Assembly: GCA_030684475.1 (NCBI GenBank)
Contig: JAUXWB010000259.1
Location: 1-64,000 of the forward strand
Direction of reading: 5' to 3'
Length of the DNA stretch: 64,000 bases
Source of the DNA: Reyranella sp.
GTDB lineage: Bacteria; Pseudomonadota; Alphaproteobacteria; Reyranellales; Reyranellaceae
The translations under genes were made by a program, and so were the position numbers. The notes beneath the pieces were generated by a model. The model did not search any database. It saw only the letters and a list, made by a program, of their open reading frames with translations, and was not told the DNA's origin. Below are positions 54,766-63,327 of the stretch, in pieces (the first letter of the stretch is position 1; each line of letters opens with the position of its first letter).

Positions 54766-55960
54766 CGTCGAGCCGCTGGCGCAGACGCCAGCCGGCCCAG
54801 ACGCCGGCGAAGCAGAAGACGGCGAACATCCAGCCCGACGCGGCGCCTGCCGTGATGCCCGAGAGCAGGACGCCCACGGTGCAGCCGAGCGACACCATGG
54901 CGCCCCAGCCCAGCAGCACGCCGCCGGCGAGGCCGCGCGCGATCTCAGGCGCCGTCGGTAGCCGCGGACGGAATTCGCCGGCGGCGAGAGCGGCGGCGAA
55001 GGCTCCCAGGATCAGCCCGACGACGAACACGCCGTTGCGCGAGACCAGCGCCTGCTTCACGGCGGTGGCGCAGCCGGCCAGCGAGTCGAGGCCTTCGAGC
55101 CGCGCCAGCAGCAGGCCGAGGCCGTCGGCGGCGGTGCGCGACAGCGATCCAAGCTCCGCCGTGACGCCGAGCGGACCAACGCGCAAATAAGCCACGGTTG
55201 CCAGCGCGCCGATCAACGCGCCGCCGAGATACGCCGGCCAGCGGCGGCGCAACACGGCATCGAACAAGGAGTCCGCCGTCCGTTCGGCTGGCGCGCGATG
55301 GCGCATCAGCCAGAACGCCAGCAGCGCCAGGACGGCAAGCTGGAGCGCCAGCGAGCCACCATAGCCGAAAGTCCTCGGTAGCCAGACGATCGGCGCCTCC
55401 TGCACGGCTCCCAGATAAAGGGTGTTCCACGAGAGGAAGCCCAGGCCAAAGCCCGCCGCGGCGCCCATGAGCGCGACGGGCGCCACGGTCGAGCCTTCGC
55501 CCAGGCGATAGAGATGCGCACTGATGCACGAGCCGGAGACGGCCATGCCGACACCGAAGGTGAAGGCACCCAGCGCCAGAACCCAGGAGACCGGGCCGAT
55601 ATGCGCATCGGGCGGCAGGCGACCGCCGGAAGGCTGCGGCAACCAGGCGCCGAAGACCGCGTAGGTGCCGAGCAGGCCGACCGCCAGCGCAACGACGATG
55701 CCCAGTAGCCCGCGCGGATCGCGCCGGTCGATGAAGTCGCGCGCCATGCAGAAGAAGCAGAAGCGCGAGCGTTGCAGCAGCACGCCGAAGGCCCCGCCCA
55801 GCAGCAGGGACAGCGGCAGCGGCCGGCCCAGCGCATCGCTGTCGGGCAGCACCGGCATCAGCGCGAAGAAGGCAGCGGCAACGGCGAGCGCGGCGAACGG
55901 TTGCCCGCGCGCCGCGCTCTCGTCCTTGCTCTCGCTGGGTGCGATTACTTGCCGGTCCAC
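54743..55960 (-). CDS. YeeE/YedE-type sulfur transporter
   Basis: A 405-residue inner-membrane protein with about ten TM helices. YeeE/YedE signatures are RSRFCFFCMARD, GVGMAVSGSCISAHLYRLGE and GAMVSLGCTVGVLLSGITAG; the conserved Cys residues line the thiosulfate path in the relative TsuA. GTG 55,960 lies inside the 3' end of the rhodanese gene (16-base overlap), so translation is coupled. Together with that gene it forms a thiosulfate or sulfane-sulfur module. Confidence 0.88.
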   Translation of the reverse strand: MDRQVIAPSESKDESAARGQPFAALAVAAAFFALMPVLPDSDALGRPLPLSLLLGGAFGVLLQRSRFCFFCMARDFIDRRDPRGLLGIVVALAVGLLGTYAVFGAWLPQPSGGRLPPDAHIGPVSWVLALGAFTFGVGMAVSGSCISAHLYRLGEGSTVAPVALMGAAAGFGLGFLSWNTLYLGAVQEAPIVWLPRTFGYGGSLALQLAVLALLAFWLMRHRAPAERTADSLFDAVLRRRWPAYLGGALIGALATVAYLRVGPLGVTAELGSLSRTAADGLGLLLARLEGLDSLAGCATAVKQALVSRNGVFVVGLILGAFAAALAAGEFRPRLPTAPEIARGLAGGVLLGWGAMVSLGCTVGVLLSGITAGAASGWMFAVFCFAGVWAGWRLRQRLDATSHIGT

Positions 55961-56868
55961 ACCGTACCGGCGACGTTGACGATCGGCACGCCGACGGCGT
56001 TGCCGTACTCGGTCCACGAGCCGTCGTAGTTCTTGACCCGGTAGCCCAGGATCTTGGTCAGCGCGAACCAGGTATGGCTGGAGCGTTCGCCGATACGGCA
56101 ATAGGTGATCACCGGCGTCGAGCCGTCGATGCCCTTGGCGGCATAGAGCGCCTTCAGTTCGGCCGCCGGCTTGAAGGTGCCGTCGGCGGCGACGGCCTCG
56201 CCCCACGGCGCGTTCACCGCGCCCGGCACGTGACCGGCACGGATGGCGAGTTCCTGGATGCCGGCGGGCGCGATGATCTTGCCGTTGAATTCGTCGGGCG
56301 AACGGATGTCGACCAGCTTGGCGTCCGACTTCTTCTCCGCCGCGGCCAGCACGTCGACAAGGCGTGCCCGCAATGCCGGATTGGCATCGGCGAGCGCGAT
56401 CGTGCCGGGCTTGGGCGCCGCGACCTGGGAGGCGAGCGGGCGCTTCTCGGCCTCCCATTTCTTGCGGCCGCCATCGAGCAGCTTGACGTTGGAGACGCCG
56501 TAGATGTCGAGGACCCAGGCGCCCCAGGCGGCGAACCAGTTGTTGGTGTCGCCGTAGAGCACCACGGTGCTGTCGCGATTGACGCCGGCCTGGCGCAGCA
56601 GGCGCTCGAGATCACCCTTCGAGACGATGTCGCGGCGCACGCGGTCGGCAAGGTCGGTGTGCCACACCAGGTTGGTGGCGCCGGGGATGTGGCCGCGTTC
56701 GAACACGCCCGGGTTGACGCTGACCTCGATCACCCGCACCTGCGGATTGGTGAGGTTCTTCTCCAGCCAGTCGGTGCCGACGAGGGCATCGGACGCCTGC
56801 GCGCCCGACAGCCAGAACAAACTCGCAGCGGCTGTGACGACGGCGCTCGCGATACGGGAAAATTTCAT
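55945..56868 (-). CDS. Periplasmic rhodanese (thiosulfate sulfurtransferase)
   Basis: A 307-residue two-domain rhodanese with a signal peptide (KFSRIASAVVTAAASLFWLS...AQA). The N-terminal domain has EVSVNPGVFERGHIPGATNL. The C-terminal domain holds the catalytic Cys in TYCRIGERSSHTWFAL, followed by LGYRVKNYDGSWTEYG. It transfers sulfur from thiosulfate to an acceptor outside the cytoplasm. ATG 56,868 follows GGAGGAG. It is coupled to the YeeE/YedE transporter gene, which suggests that sulfur released in the periplasm is imported. Confidence 0.92.
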   Translation of the reverse strand: MKFSRIASAVVTAAASLFWLSGAQASDALVGTDWLEKNLTNPQVRVIEVSVNPGVFERGHIPGATNLVWHTDLADRVRRDIVSKGDLERLLRQAGVNRDSTVVLYGDTNNWFAAWGAWVLDIYGVSNVKLLDGGRKKWEAEKRPLASQVAAPKPGTIALADANPALRARLVDVLAAAEKKSDAKLVDIRSPDEFNGKIIAPAGIQELAIRAGHVPGAVNAPWGEAVAADGTFKPAAELKALYAAKGIDGSTPVITYCRIGERSSHTWFALTKILGYRVKNYDGSWTEYGNAVGVPIVNVAGTVWTGK

Positions 56869-56976
56869 CGAATCTCCTCCATGGCCCGCGCTGGGCACGA
56901 TGGCGAGAGCCTAGAACTAGGAGAGCAAGATTTCTTCTTCTGCCCGGAGTTCCCGGAAGGATTTTTCTTCCGCCTG

Positions 56977-58350
56977 TCAGTTCAGGAACTCAGCCAGCAC
57001 AATGTGATTGTCCTTGGCCGGCCAGGTCCGGGTCGGGATGGTCTCGTTGTTCAGCACCGCCATCACCGTGCGCGGCTGGGTATCGAAGATGAGCTTGCCG
57101 GTCGAGGCGCCGGGCACGCCGTCGTTGATGCCAGGCGGCACCTTGCCGTCGAGCGAGAACTTGTCGCGGCCGACGCCGAAATAGCCGCGCGGACGGCTCA
57201 TGGTCACGATCGCGCCGGCACCCTCGTCGCCCTTGGCGAACTGCGCCGGGCGCAGGTGGATCACGTCGCTCGAGCGCAGGAACGGCGAACGATAGGTGTG
57301 GGTCACCGGTTGTGCCGACATCCTGAGCACGAACTCGTAGTTCATGTCGGAGCGCGCGATATAGGGCCCCCAGACGCCGTCGTCGCCCGTCGTCTTGCGA
57401 TGCACGGCCACGGCGCTCTTGCGTTCTCCGGTCTTGGCGTCGACCTCGAAGATCTCGACCTCGGCGCCGGCGACCGCGATGTTGGTGTAGACGCCCTCGG
57501 CGACGCCGGTGACCCGCCCGTTCAGCACCGGCAGCGGCTCGTGGGCGATGAACATGCTGGCCGGAGGCTTGCCCGCGATGTGCTCATACATGGCGGCGAA
57601 GGCGAGCTTGTGGAACGCCACCTCTCGGTGATCGAGCCCCTCGAGGATCACGTTCCTGGCGCCGCGCAGCTCGGTGGCATCGAAGCCGACGCCGGTCGGC
57701 TTGCCAGGTGCTCCGACGAAGCGGCCGTCGGGCTGGGCATATTTGTCGAGTTTGTCGGAGCGGATCGCCATCATCTCGACGCCCGCGATCAGGTCGTCGG
57801 CGCCGGCATTGAGGCCCTTGAGGAACGGAGCGGCGCCGTTGAATTCGCTGCCGGGCAGCAATGTGTCGGAGATCACGATGCCCTTGTTCGGCGTGCCGCA
57901 CAGCACCGCGTGGCTCGCGAACTCGACGCCGCCGCCGTTCTTGAGATAGTTGCGCACCGCGTTGCCGCCGCGCGACGAGGCGACCAGCGCCACCCGGCGG
58001 CGGCGCGTGGCCGTGCGCACCTGAGCCACGAAGGCCGCCAGTTCCTTCATCTGATCCTCGGTCGAGGACCGGAACGGCTGGGGCTTGCCATCGTCACGAC
58101 GCGCGCTGGGATAGGTGAAGTCGATGGCGAACAGCTGATTGCGGCGATAGCCGTTGGCCTCGAAGCGCCACAGGTTGTTGATCCACAGCGCGCTCGAATC
58201 GCCGTTGCCATGAACGAACACGATCGGCGGCAGCCCCGGCTCAGCCGGCGGCGGGCGCCGCGGGCCCGACTGCTGGGCAAACGCCAGCGCCGGCCACAGT
58301 GCAGCAGCACCGCCAAGCAACGCGCGTCTTCCGGGCCCCAAGCCCTTCAT
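56977..58350 (-). CDS. Secreted alpha/beta hydrolase
   Basis: A 457-residue protein with a twin-Arg-like signal (GPGRRALLGGAAALWPALAFA). The hydrolase domain has PIVFVHGNGDSSALW (oxyanion loop) and VALVASSRGGNAVRNYL with the likely nucleophile Ser. The second half (about 280-457) is beta-rich, with VLNGRVTGVAEGVYTNIAVA, and may bind a carbohydrate or polymer. A secreted esterase or polymer-degrading role is likely; the substrate is unknown. ATG 58,350 follows GGGGGAGAG. It diverges from ogt. Confidence 0.75.
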   Translation of the reverse strand: MKGLGPGRRALLGGAAALWPALAFAQQSGPRRPPPAEPGLPPIVFVHGNGDSSALWINNLWRFEANGYRRNQLFAIDFTYPSARRDDGKPQPFRSSTEDQMKELAAFVAQVRTATRRRRVALVASSRGGNAVRNYLKNGGGVEFASHAVLCGTPNKGIVISDTLLPGSEFNGAAPFLKGLNAGADDLIAGVEMMAIRSDKLDKYAQPDGRFVGAPGKPTGVGFDATELRGARNVILEGLDHREVAFHKLAFAAMYEHIAGKPPASMFIAHEPLPVLNGRVTGVAEGVYTNIAVAGAEVEIFEVDAKTGERKSAVAVHRKTTGDDGVWGPYIARSDMNYEFVLRMSAQPVTHTYRSPFLRSSDVIHLRPAQFAKGDEGAGAIVTMSRPRGYFGVGRDKFSLDGKVPPGINDGVPGASTGKLIFDTQPRTVMAVLNNETIPTRTWPAKDNHIVLAEFLN

Positions 58351-58414
58351 TTTCTCTCCCCCGGACATCGGGGCCATGTTGGCAAATGCCGGGCGGCGAC
58401 GCTACGTTTCCCGC

Positions 58415-58894
58415 ATGTCCATTTGTTACATCGAAAGCCCGGTCGGCCGCCTCGCGCTCGAAGCCGATGACGATTGCGTGACCGGGGTGCGCTGGGCGAG
58501 CCCAGGCGAACGGGCCACCTCTTCGATGACAGGGGCCGGGAAGGCCGATCCGATCCTGAAGGAGGCCACCCGCCAGCTCGACCGCTACTTTGGTCGCAAG
58601 CTGCGTCGTTTCGACCTGCCGCTCGCGGCTCATGGCACCGACCACCAGAAACGGGTCTGGGCGATGATGCGCGACATCCCGTTCGGCGAGACCGCGACCT
58701 ACGGCGGCATGGCCATGGCACTGGGCTCGGGGCCACGCGCCGTCGGCATGGCTTGCGGTCGCAACCCCCTTCCCATCATCGTGCCGTGCCACCGCGTGCT
58801 GGCCAGCGGCGGCAAGGAAGGCGGCTACTCCGGCGGCCGCGGCCTGCCGACCAAGCGCCAGCTTCTGGCGCTCGAAGGTGTGGTCCTTCCGTAG
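58415..58894 (+). CDS. ogt: Methylated-DNA–protein-cysteine methyltransferase
   Basis: A 159-residue single-use DNA repair protein that takes alkyl groups from O6-methylguanine onto a Cys. The active site is IIVPCHRVLASGG and the helix-turn-helix includes AMALGSGPRAVGMACGRNP. The DNA-binding domain is complete and the small N-terminal domain is short, as in Ogt. ATG 58,415 gives the family-like start; an in-frame start at 58,376 is less likely. It is followed by hemD on the same strand. Confidence 0.93.
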   Translation: MSICYIESPVGRLALEADDDCVTGVRWASPGERATSSMTGAGKADPILKEATRQLDRYFGRKLRRFDLPLAAHGTDHQKRVWAMMRDIPFGETATYGGMAMALGSGPRAVGMACGRNPLPIIVPCHRVLASGGKEGGYSGGRGLPTKRQLLALEGVVLP

Positions 58895-58952
58895 CCAACC
58901 TGTCGCTGCGCCGGACGTTGCGTCCGGCTGGAGCCCCGGCTACGGAGAGCGC

Positions 58953-60941
58953 ATGCGCGTGCTGATCACCCGGCCCGAACGCGAGGCGACGGCGCTGGCC
59001 ACGGCGCTGATCGAGCGTGGCCACACGCCGGTCATCGCGCCGTTGTTCCGGCTGGAAATCCTGCGGCCGCCGCCCGACTTCGCCGCGGCGCTGGCATCTT
59101 GCCAGACCGTGCTGCTGACCAGCGCCAACGGCGCGCGCGCGCTGGCCGAAGCGAACGAGCAGCGTGGCAAGCCGATCCTCGCGGTCGGCGACACCACCGC
59201 CTCGACGGCCGAGGGCCTGGGATTCGCCGCCGTCGTTTCGGCGGCCGGCGACGGCGAAGCGTTGGCCGCGCTGGTACGCCGCGGCCTCGACCCCAAGAAG
59301 GGAGCACTGATCCACATCTCGGGCGTCGATGTCGCGCTCGATCTCGCCCAAACGCTCGCGCCTGACGGTTTCGAGGTGCATCGCTTCGTGCTCTACGACG
59401 CCCGCGAGGAAGGCGCGCTGCCCGAGTCGGCGCGCGCCGCCTTGGCCGCCCGCGCGCTCGATGCCGCGACGTTCTTTTCGTCGCGCGCGGCGACCATTTT
59501 TGCCAAGCTGGCCGGCGAAGCCGGTCTGGCCGATGCCGTGCGAGACGTGACTGCCGTTGCCATCAGCCCCGCAGCCCTCGAGCCGCTCTCGGCATTGCCC
59601 TTCAAGGCGACCGTCGCGGCGGCGCGGCCCACCCGACAGGCCGTGCTGGACGAGATCGACCGGCTGGCCGAAGCCGGCGTACAAGGAGCGCAGACCATGA
59701 GCGACACACCTTCTCCTGCGCCCGAGTCATCGCCGTGGGCATCGACGCCCCCCGCGTCGCCGCCCCCGTCACCTCCCCAGGTCGCGATCCGGCGCGGTCT
59801 CGGCGTGTTCGGCGCCTTCGTCACCGGCGTCTTCGCCGCCGTCCTCGTGCTGGCAGGCGCGGTGATTTCCCTGCCGTTCTGGCCCGAGGAGATCCGCGTG
59901 CTGTGGCGCGGCGAGGCCAGCGCCCCCGCGCCCGCGCCCCCCATCGACCTGCAGGCCGTGCGCGCCGATGCCACGATCGTGGCCAATGCCGCCGTCGACG
60001 CCGCCCGGCGCGATCTCACCGCCCGCCTCGACGAGCTCGACAAGCGCGTGGGAGCCGCCACCGCAGCCGCGGCGGAACGGCCGGCGGCGACGCCTGATCC
60101 GGCCATCGCCGAACTGCGCGGCAAGATCACCGCCCTGGAGAACCGGCCGGCCGCGCCAGCGGCTTCGGGTCCGGCACCGGCTGCGCCACAGGCCGCACCG
60201 GCCGCGAGTGGCGATACCGACAAGGATATCGCCGCCCTGCGTCTGGAGATCGCGACCCTGCGCTCGGCCCTGCAGACGCTCGACCAGGCGATGTCGGGAC
60301 AGAAGGACGAGACGGCCCGCCAGCGCGAGCATGGCAAGGCGCTGGCCGACGCCGTCGACAAGGCACGCGCCGAAGCGAGTGCGATGGGCGCGGGCGAGAA
60401 AAAGGCGCTGGGCGCCGCGCGCGCCTCGGCGGTGATCGGCGTGGCCGCGCGCCTCAGCTCGGCGCTCGAAGCGGGCGCGCCCTACGCCTCGGAACTCGGC
60501 CTGCTGGCGCCATTGGCAGAAGGCGACGCCAAGCTGGGCGAGATCATCACCTCCCTGCAGCCCCATGCAGCGGCCGGCGTCGCCTCACGCGTGGCCCTGT
60601 CCGCAAGTTTCCCCGCCGTCGCCAAGGCAGCACTAGCCGACGATCTCGCCGACGATTCCTTCGGCGAGCGGCTGCTCGGCAAGATCAAGGGGCTGGTGTC
60701 GCTGCGCCGTGTCGGCGCCGACGTCCCGGGCGATGCCGTCGATGCCAAACTGGCGCGTGCCGAAGCCGCCCTCGAAGCCGGTGACGTCGCCAAGGCGGTC
60801 GATCTCATGAAATCGCTGCCACCGCAGACCGCCAAGGCGACGTCGGCCTGGTTGGCGCGCGCCGAGGCCCATCTGGCGGCCAAGCGCGCGGTCGACCAAC
60901 TCGCGTCCTACGCGGTCACCCTGCTCGGCGCGGCGCGGTAG
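58953..60941 (+). CDS. hemD: HemD fused in frame to a MIC60/mitofilin-like protein
   Basis: One 662-codon frame covers two proteins normally encoded separately. Residues 1-240 are uroporphyrinogen-III synthase (MRVLITRPEREATALATALI, VLLTSANGARAL, FFSSRAATIFAKLA), which closes the tetrapyrrole ring. From about 250 comes an alphaproteobacterial mitofilin-like (COG4223) protein: a Pro-rich start, TM helix LGVFGAFVTGVFAAVLVLAG, Ala-rich coiled coils and a C-terminal mitofilin domain. At 59,698 an internal ATG has AAGGAG eight bases upstream, so a separate mitofilin could also be made. No stop lies between the parts. ATG 58,953 follows GGAG. HemY follows directly. Confidence 0.85.
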   Translation: MRVLITRPEREATALATALIERGHTPVIAPLFRLEILRPPPDFAAALASCQTVLLTSANGARALAEANEQRGKPILAVGDTTASTAEGLGFAAVVSAAGDGEALAALVRRGLDPKKGALIHISGVDVALDLAQTLAPDGFEVHRFVLYDAREEGALPESARAALAARALDAATFFSSRAATIFAKLAGEAGLADAVRDVTAVAISPAALEPLSALPFKATVAAARPTRQAVLDEIDRLAEAGVQGAQTMSDTPSPAPESSPWASTPPASPPPSPPQVAIRRGLGVFGAFVTGVFAAVLVLAGAVISLPFWPEEIRVLWRGEASAPAPAPPIDLQAVRADATIVANAAVDAARRDLTARLDELDKRVGAATAAAAERPAATPDPAIAELRGKITALENRPAAPAASGPAPAAPQAAPAASGDTDKDIAALRLEIATLRSALQTLDQAMSGQKDETARQREHGKALADAVDKARAEASAMGAGEKKALGAARASAVIGVAARLSSALEAGAPYASELGLLAPLAEGDAKLGEIITSLQPHAAAGVASRVALSASFPAVAKAALADDLADDSFGERLLGKIKGLVSLRRVGADVPGDAVDAKLARAEAALEAGDVAKAVDLMKSLPPQTAKATSAWLARAEAHLAAKRAVDQLASYAVTLLGAAR

Positions 60942-60948
60942 GCCGCCG

Positions 60949-62307
60949 ATGACCACGCTGCGCATCCTGATCTGGTTCGCGATCGCCGCTGCCGCGATGC
61001 TGGGCGCGGTGTGGCTGGCCGAGCGGCCGGGCACGCTCACCGCCGAGTGGCAGGGCTGGCGGCTCGACACCAATGTCGGCGTGGTGCTGATCGTCGTCGT
61101 GGCGCTGATCCTGTTCGGCGTGGCGGCGTGGCTGCTCTACCGCTGGATCGTCGGCGCCCCGGGCGCCCTACTCGAGGGCTGGGGCGAAAGCCGGCGCCAA
61201 CGCGGCTACCGCGAACTCACCCGGGGATTGGCCGCCGTCGCCGCCGGCGACGGTGCCGAGGCCCAGAAACATGCCCGCAAAGCCGAGCAGCTTCTGGCCG
61301 AACCATCGCTCACCCTGCTGCTGTCGGCTCAGGCCGCCCAGCTCACCGGCGATCGCGACGGCGCCAAGCGGGCATTCGACGCCATGCTCAAGGACGAACA
61401 GATGGCCTTCCTCGGCCTGCGCGGGCTGATCGGCCAGGCGCTGCGCGACGGCGACCAGACCAAGGCGCTGGGCTTCGCCGAGCGCGCCTTCACGCTCCGG
61501 CCGCAGACGCCGTGGGTCGTGCATTCGCTGTTCGACATGCAGGCCCAGGCCGGCCAATGGAAGGCGGCGCAGGCCACGCTGGACCAGGGCATCCGACGCA
61601 AGGTGGTCGCCGCCGACAGGGGCCGCACACTGAAGGCGCTGCTGCTGGTCGAGCGCAGCTGCGACGCCGAACGCGCTGGTCGCGATACCGACGCCCAGGC
61701 GCTGGCGCGCGAGGCCTTCGGCCTGGCGCCGGAGCGCATCGCGGCGACCGGGCGACTGGCCGAGCTGCAGATCAAGGCGGGCGACGGCAAGCGCGCGCTC
61801 AAGACGCTGGAACGCGGCTGGGCGGTGGCACCGCATCCCGATCTGGTCGAGATCTATCTCAGGGCCTCGGGCGAGTCCGATCCCCTGAAGCGCATCGCCA
61901 TCGTGCGCCGCCTGACGGCCCACAACGCCGACGACATCGAAAGCCACCTGGCGCTGGCCCGGGCCTCGCTCGACGCCGGCCTGTGGGGCGAGGCGCGACG
62001 CCACCTCGAGACGGCGGGCGGGACCTCGCCGCCGGTCCGCGTCTGCCGCCTGATGGCCGAGGTCGAGGAGCGCGCCAACGCCGACCCGGCCAAGGTCCAC
62101 GACTGGCTGGCGCGCGCCGCCGTGGCGCCGGCCGATCGCTCGTGGTCCTGCACCGCCTGCGGCGCCCACCACGAGAGCTGGCGCTCGGTCTGCGAGAGCT
62201 GCGGCGCCTTCGGCACGCTGCAGTGGCGCGCGCCCGGCAGCTATGGCCATATCCTGCCGCCCGAGGCGCAGCCTGCGCCTGCGCTTCCTTCTCCGACGGG
62301 GGCCTAG
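60949..62307 (+). CDS. hemY: HemY-like membrane TPR protein with C-terminal zinc ribbon
   Basis: A 452-residue HemY homologue, probably a scaffold of heme biosynthesis or envelope organisation. Two N-terminal TM helices (about 4-24 and 42-64) are followed by TPR-like repeats (80-400). The C-terminus adds SCTACGAHHESWRSVCESCG, a four-Cys zinc ribbon. Its ATG lies seven bases after the hemD–mic60 stop, and its stop directly precedes the MetE-like gene. The hemD–mic60–hemY order matches other alphaproteobacteria. Confidence 0.88.
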   Translation: MTTLRILIWFAIAAAAMLGAVWLAERPGTLTAEWQGWRLDTNVGVVLIVVVALILFGVAAWLLYRWIVGAPGALLEGWGESRRQRGYRELTRGLAAVAAGDGAEAQKHARKAEQLLAEPSLTLLLSAQAAQLTGDRDGAKRAFDAMLKDEQMAFLGLRGLIGQALRDGDQTKALGFAERAFTLRPQTPWVVHSLFDMQAQAGQWKAAQATLDQGIRRKVVAADRGRTLKALLLVERSCDAERAGRDTDAQALAREAFGLAPERIAATGRLAELQIKAGDGKRALKTLERGWAVAPHPDLVEIYLRASGESDPLKRIAIVRRLTAHNADDIESHLALARASLDAGLWGEARRHLETAGGTSPPVRVCRLMAEVEERANADPAKVHDWLARAAVAPADRSWSCTACGAHHESWRSVCESCGAFGTLQWRAPGSYGHILPPEAQPAPALPSPTGA

Positions 62308-63327
62308 ATGTTCGAGACGACCCTGGCAGGCAGCCTGCCCAAGCCCGCGTGGCTGGCCACGCCCAACGTCCTTTGGGCGCCGTGGACGCTTTCCGGCGCG
62401 CCGCTGTTCGAAGCCAAGGACGACGCGACGTTTCTCGCCATCCGCCGCCAGGAAGAGGCCGGCCTCGACATCGTGAGCGACGGCGAGCAGGCGCGGCAGC
62501 ATTTCGTGCATGGCTTCCTGGCCGAGGTCGACGGCGTCGACTTCGACAAGAAGGTCCGCATGGGCATCCGCAACAACCGCTACGATGCCGACTGCCCGAC
62601 GGTCACCGGCCCGCTGAAGCGCCGCAAGTTCGTGCACGAGCGCGAGGCACGCATTGCCCGTGCCGCCACCTCGCGCAAGCTCAAGTTCACCTTGCCCGGC
62701 CCGATGACGCTGATTGACACACTGGCCGACGGTTTTTATGGCGACCGCGTGAAAATGGCCTTCGCTTTCGCCGAGCTCCTGAACCAGGAAGCCAAGGATC
62801 TCGAGAAGCTCGGCGTCGACGTGATCCAGTTCGACGAGCCGGCCTTCAACGTCTACCTCAACGAGACGGTCGACTGGGGCGTGCCGGCGCTGGAGAAGGC
62901 GGCCGAGGGCCTGAAATGCACGACCGCCGTTCACATCTGCTACGGCTACGGCATCGAGGCCAACAACAAGTGGAAGGAAGCGCTGGGCGAAAGCTGGCGT
63001 CAGTATGAGCAGACCTTCCCGGCGCTCGACCGCAGCAAGATCCAGCAGGTTTCGCTCGAAGTCCGCGACAGCCACGTGCCGCCCGAGCTCATGAAGCTGC
63101 TCAAGACCAAGACCGTGCTGGTCGGCGCCATCAATGTCGCGTCCGATAAGATCGAGACGCCGGAGGATGTGGCCGCGACCCTGAAGCTTGCGGCCAGGTT
63201 CGTGGACCCTGAAAGAATTCAGGCCTGCACCAACTGCGGCATGGCGCCGATGACCCTGGGCGTCGCCTATGGAAAACTACGCGCGCTGGCCGAGGGAGCC
63301 GCACTGGCGCGCAAGGCCTTCGGCTAA
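62308..63327 (+). CDS. MetE-core cobalamin-independent methionine synthase-like
   Basis: A 339-residue protein matching the C-terminal catalytic half of MetE. It has [12 protein letters not shown] at the start, the [11 protein letters not shown] segment, [14 protein letters not shown] (zinc His and Cys) and CTNCGM (second zinc Cys). Core MetE proteins methylate homocysteine, some with unusual donors or protein partners. The ATG at 62,308 abuts the hemY stop. It is convergent with mutS, overlapping by three bases. Confidence 0.88.
   Translation: MFETTLAGSLPKPAWLATPNVLWAPWTLSGAPLFEAKDDATFLAIRRQEEAGLDIVSDGEQARQHFVHGFLAEVDGVDFDKKVRMGIRNNRYDADCPTVTGPLKRRKFVHEREARIARAATSRKLKFTLPGPMTLIDTLADGFYGDRVKMAFAFAELLNQEAKDLEKLGVDVIQFDEPAFNVYLNETVDWGVPALEKAAEGLKCTTAVHICYGYGIEANNKWKEALGESWRQYEQTFPALDRSKIQQVSLEVRDSHVPPELMKLLKTKTVLVGAINVASDKIETPEDVAATLKLAARFVDPERIQACTNCGMAPMTLGVAYGKLRALAEGAALARKAFG

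Noticed and set aside
43990-63075. Very long open frames antisense to the glucan synthase, rhodanese/hydrolase and hemY/MetE genes
   Set aside because: They arise from high GC and lack ribosome sites and recognisable domains, while the sense strand holds clear family matches.
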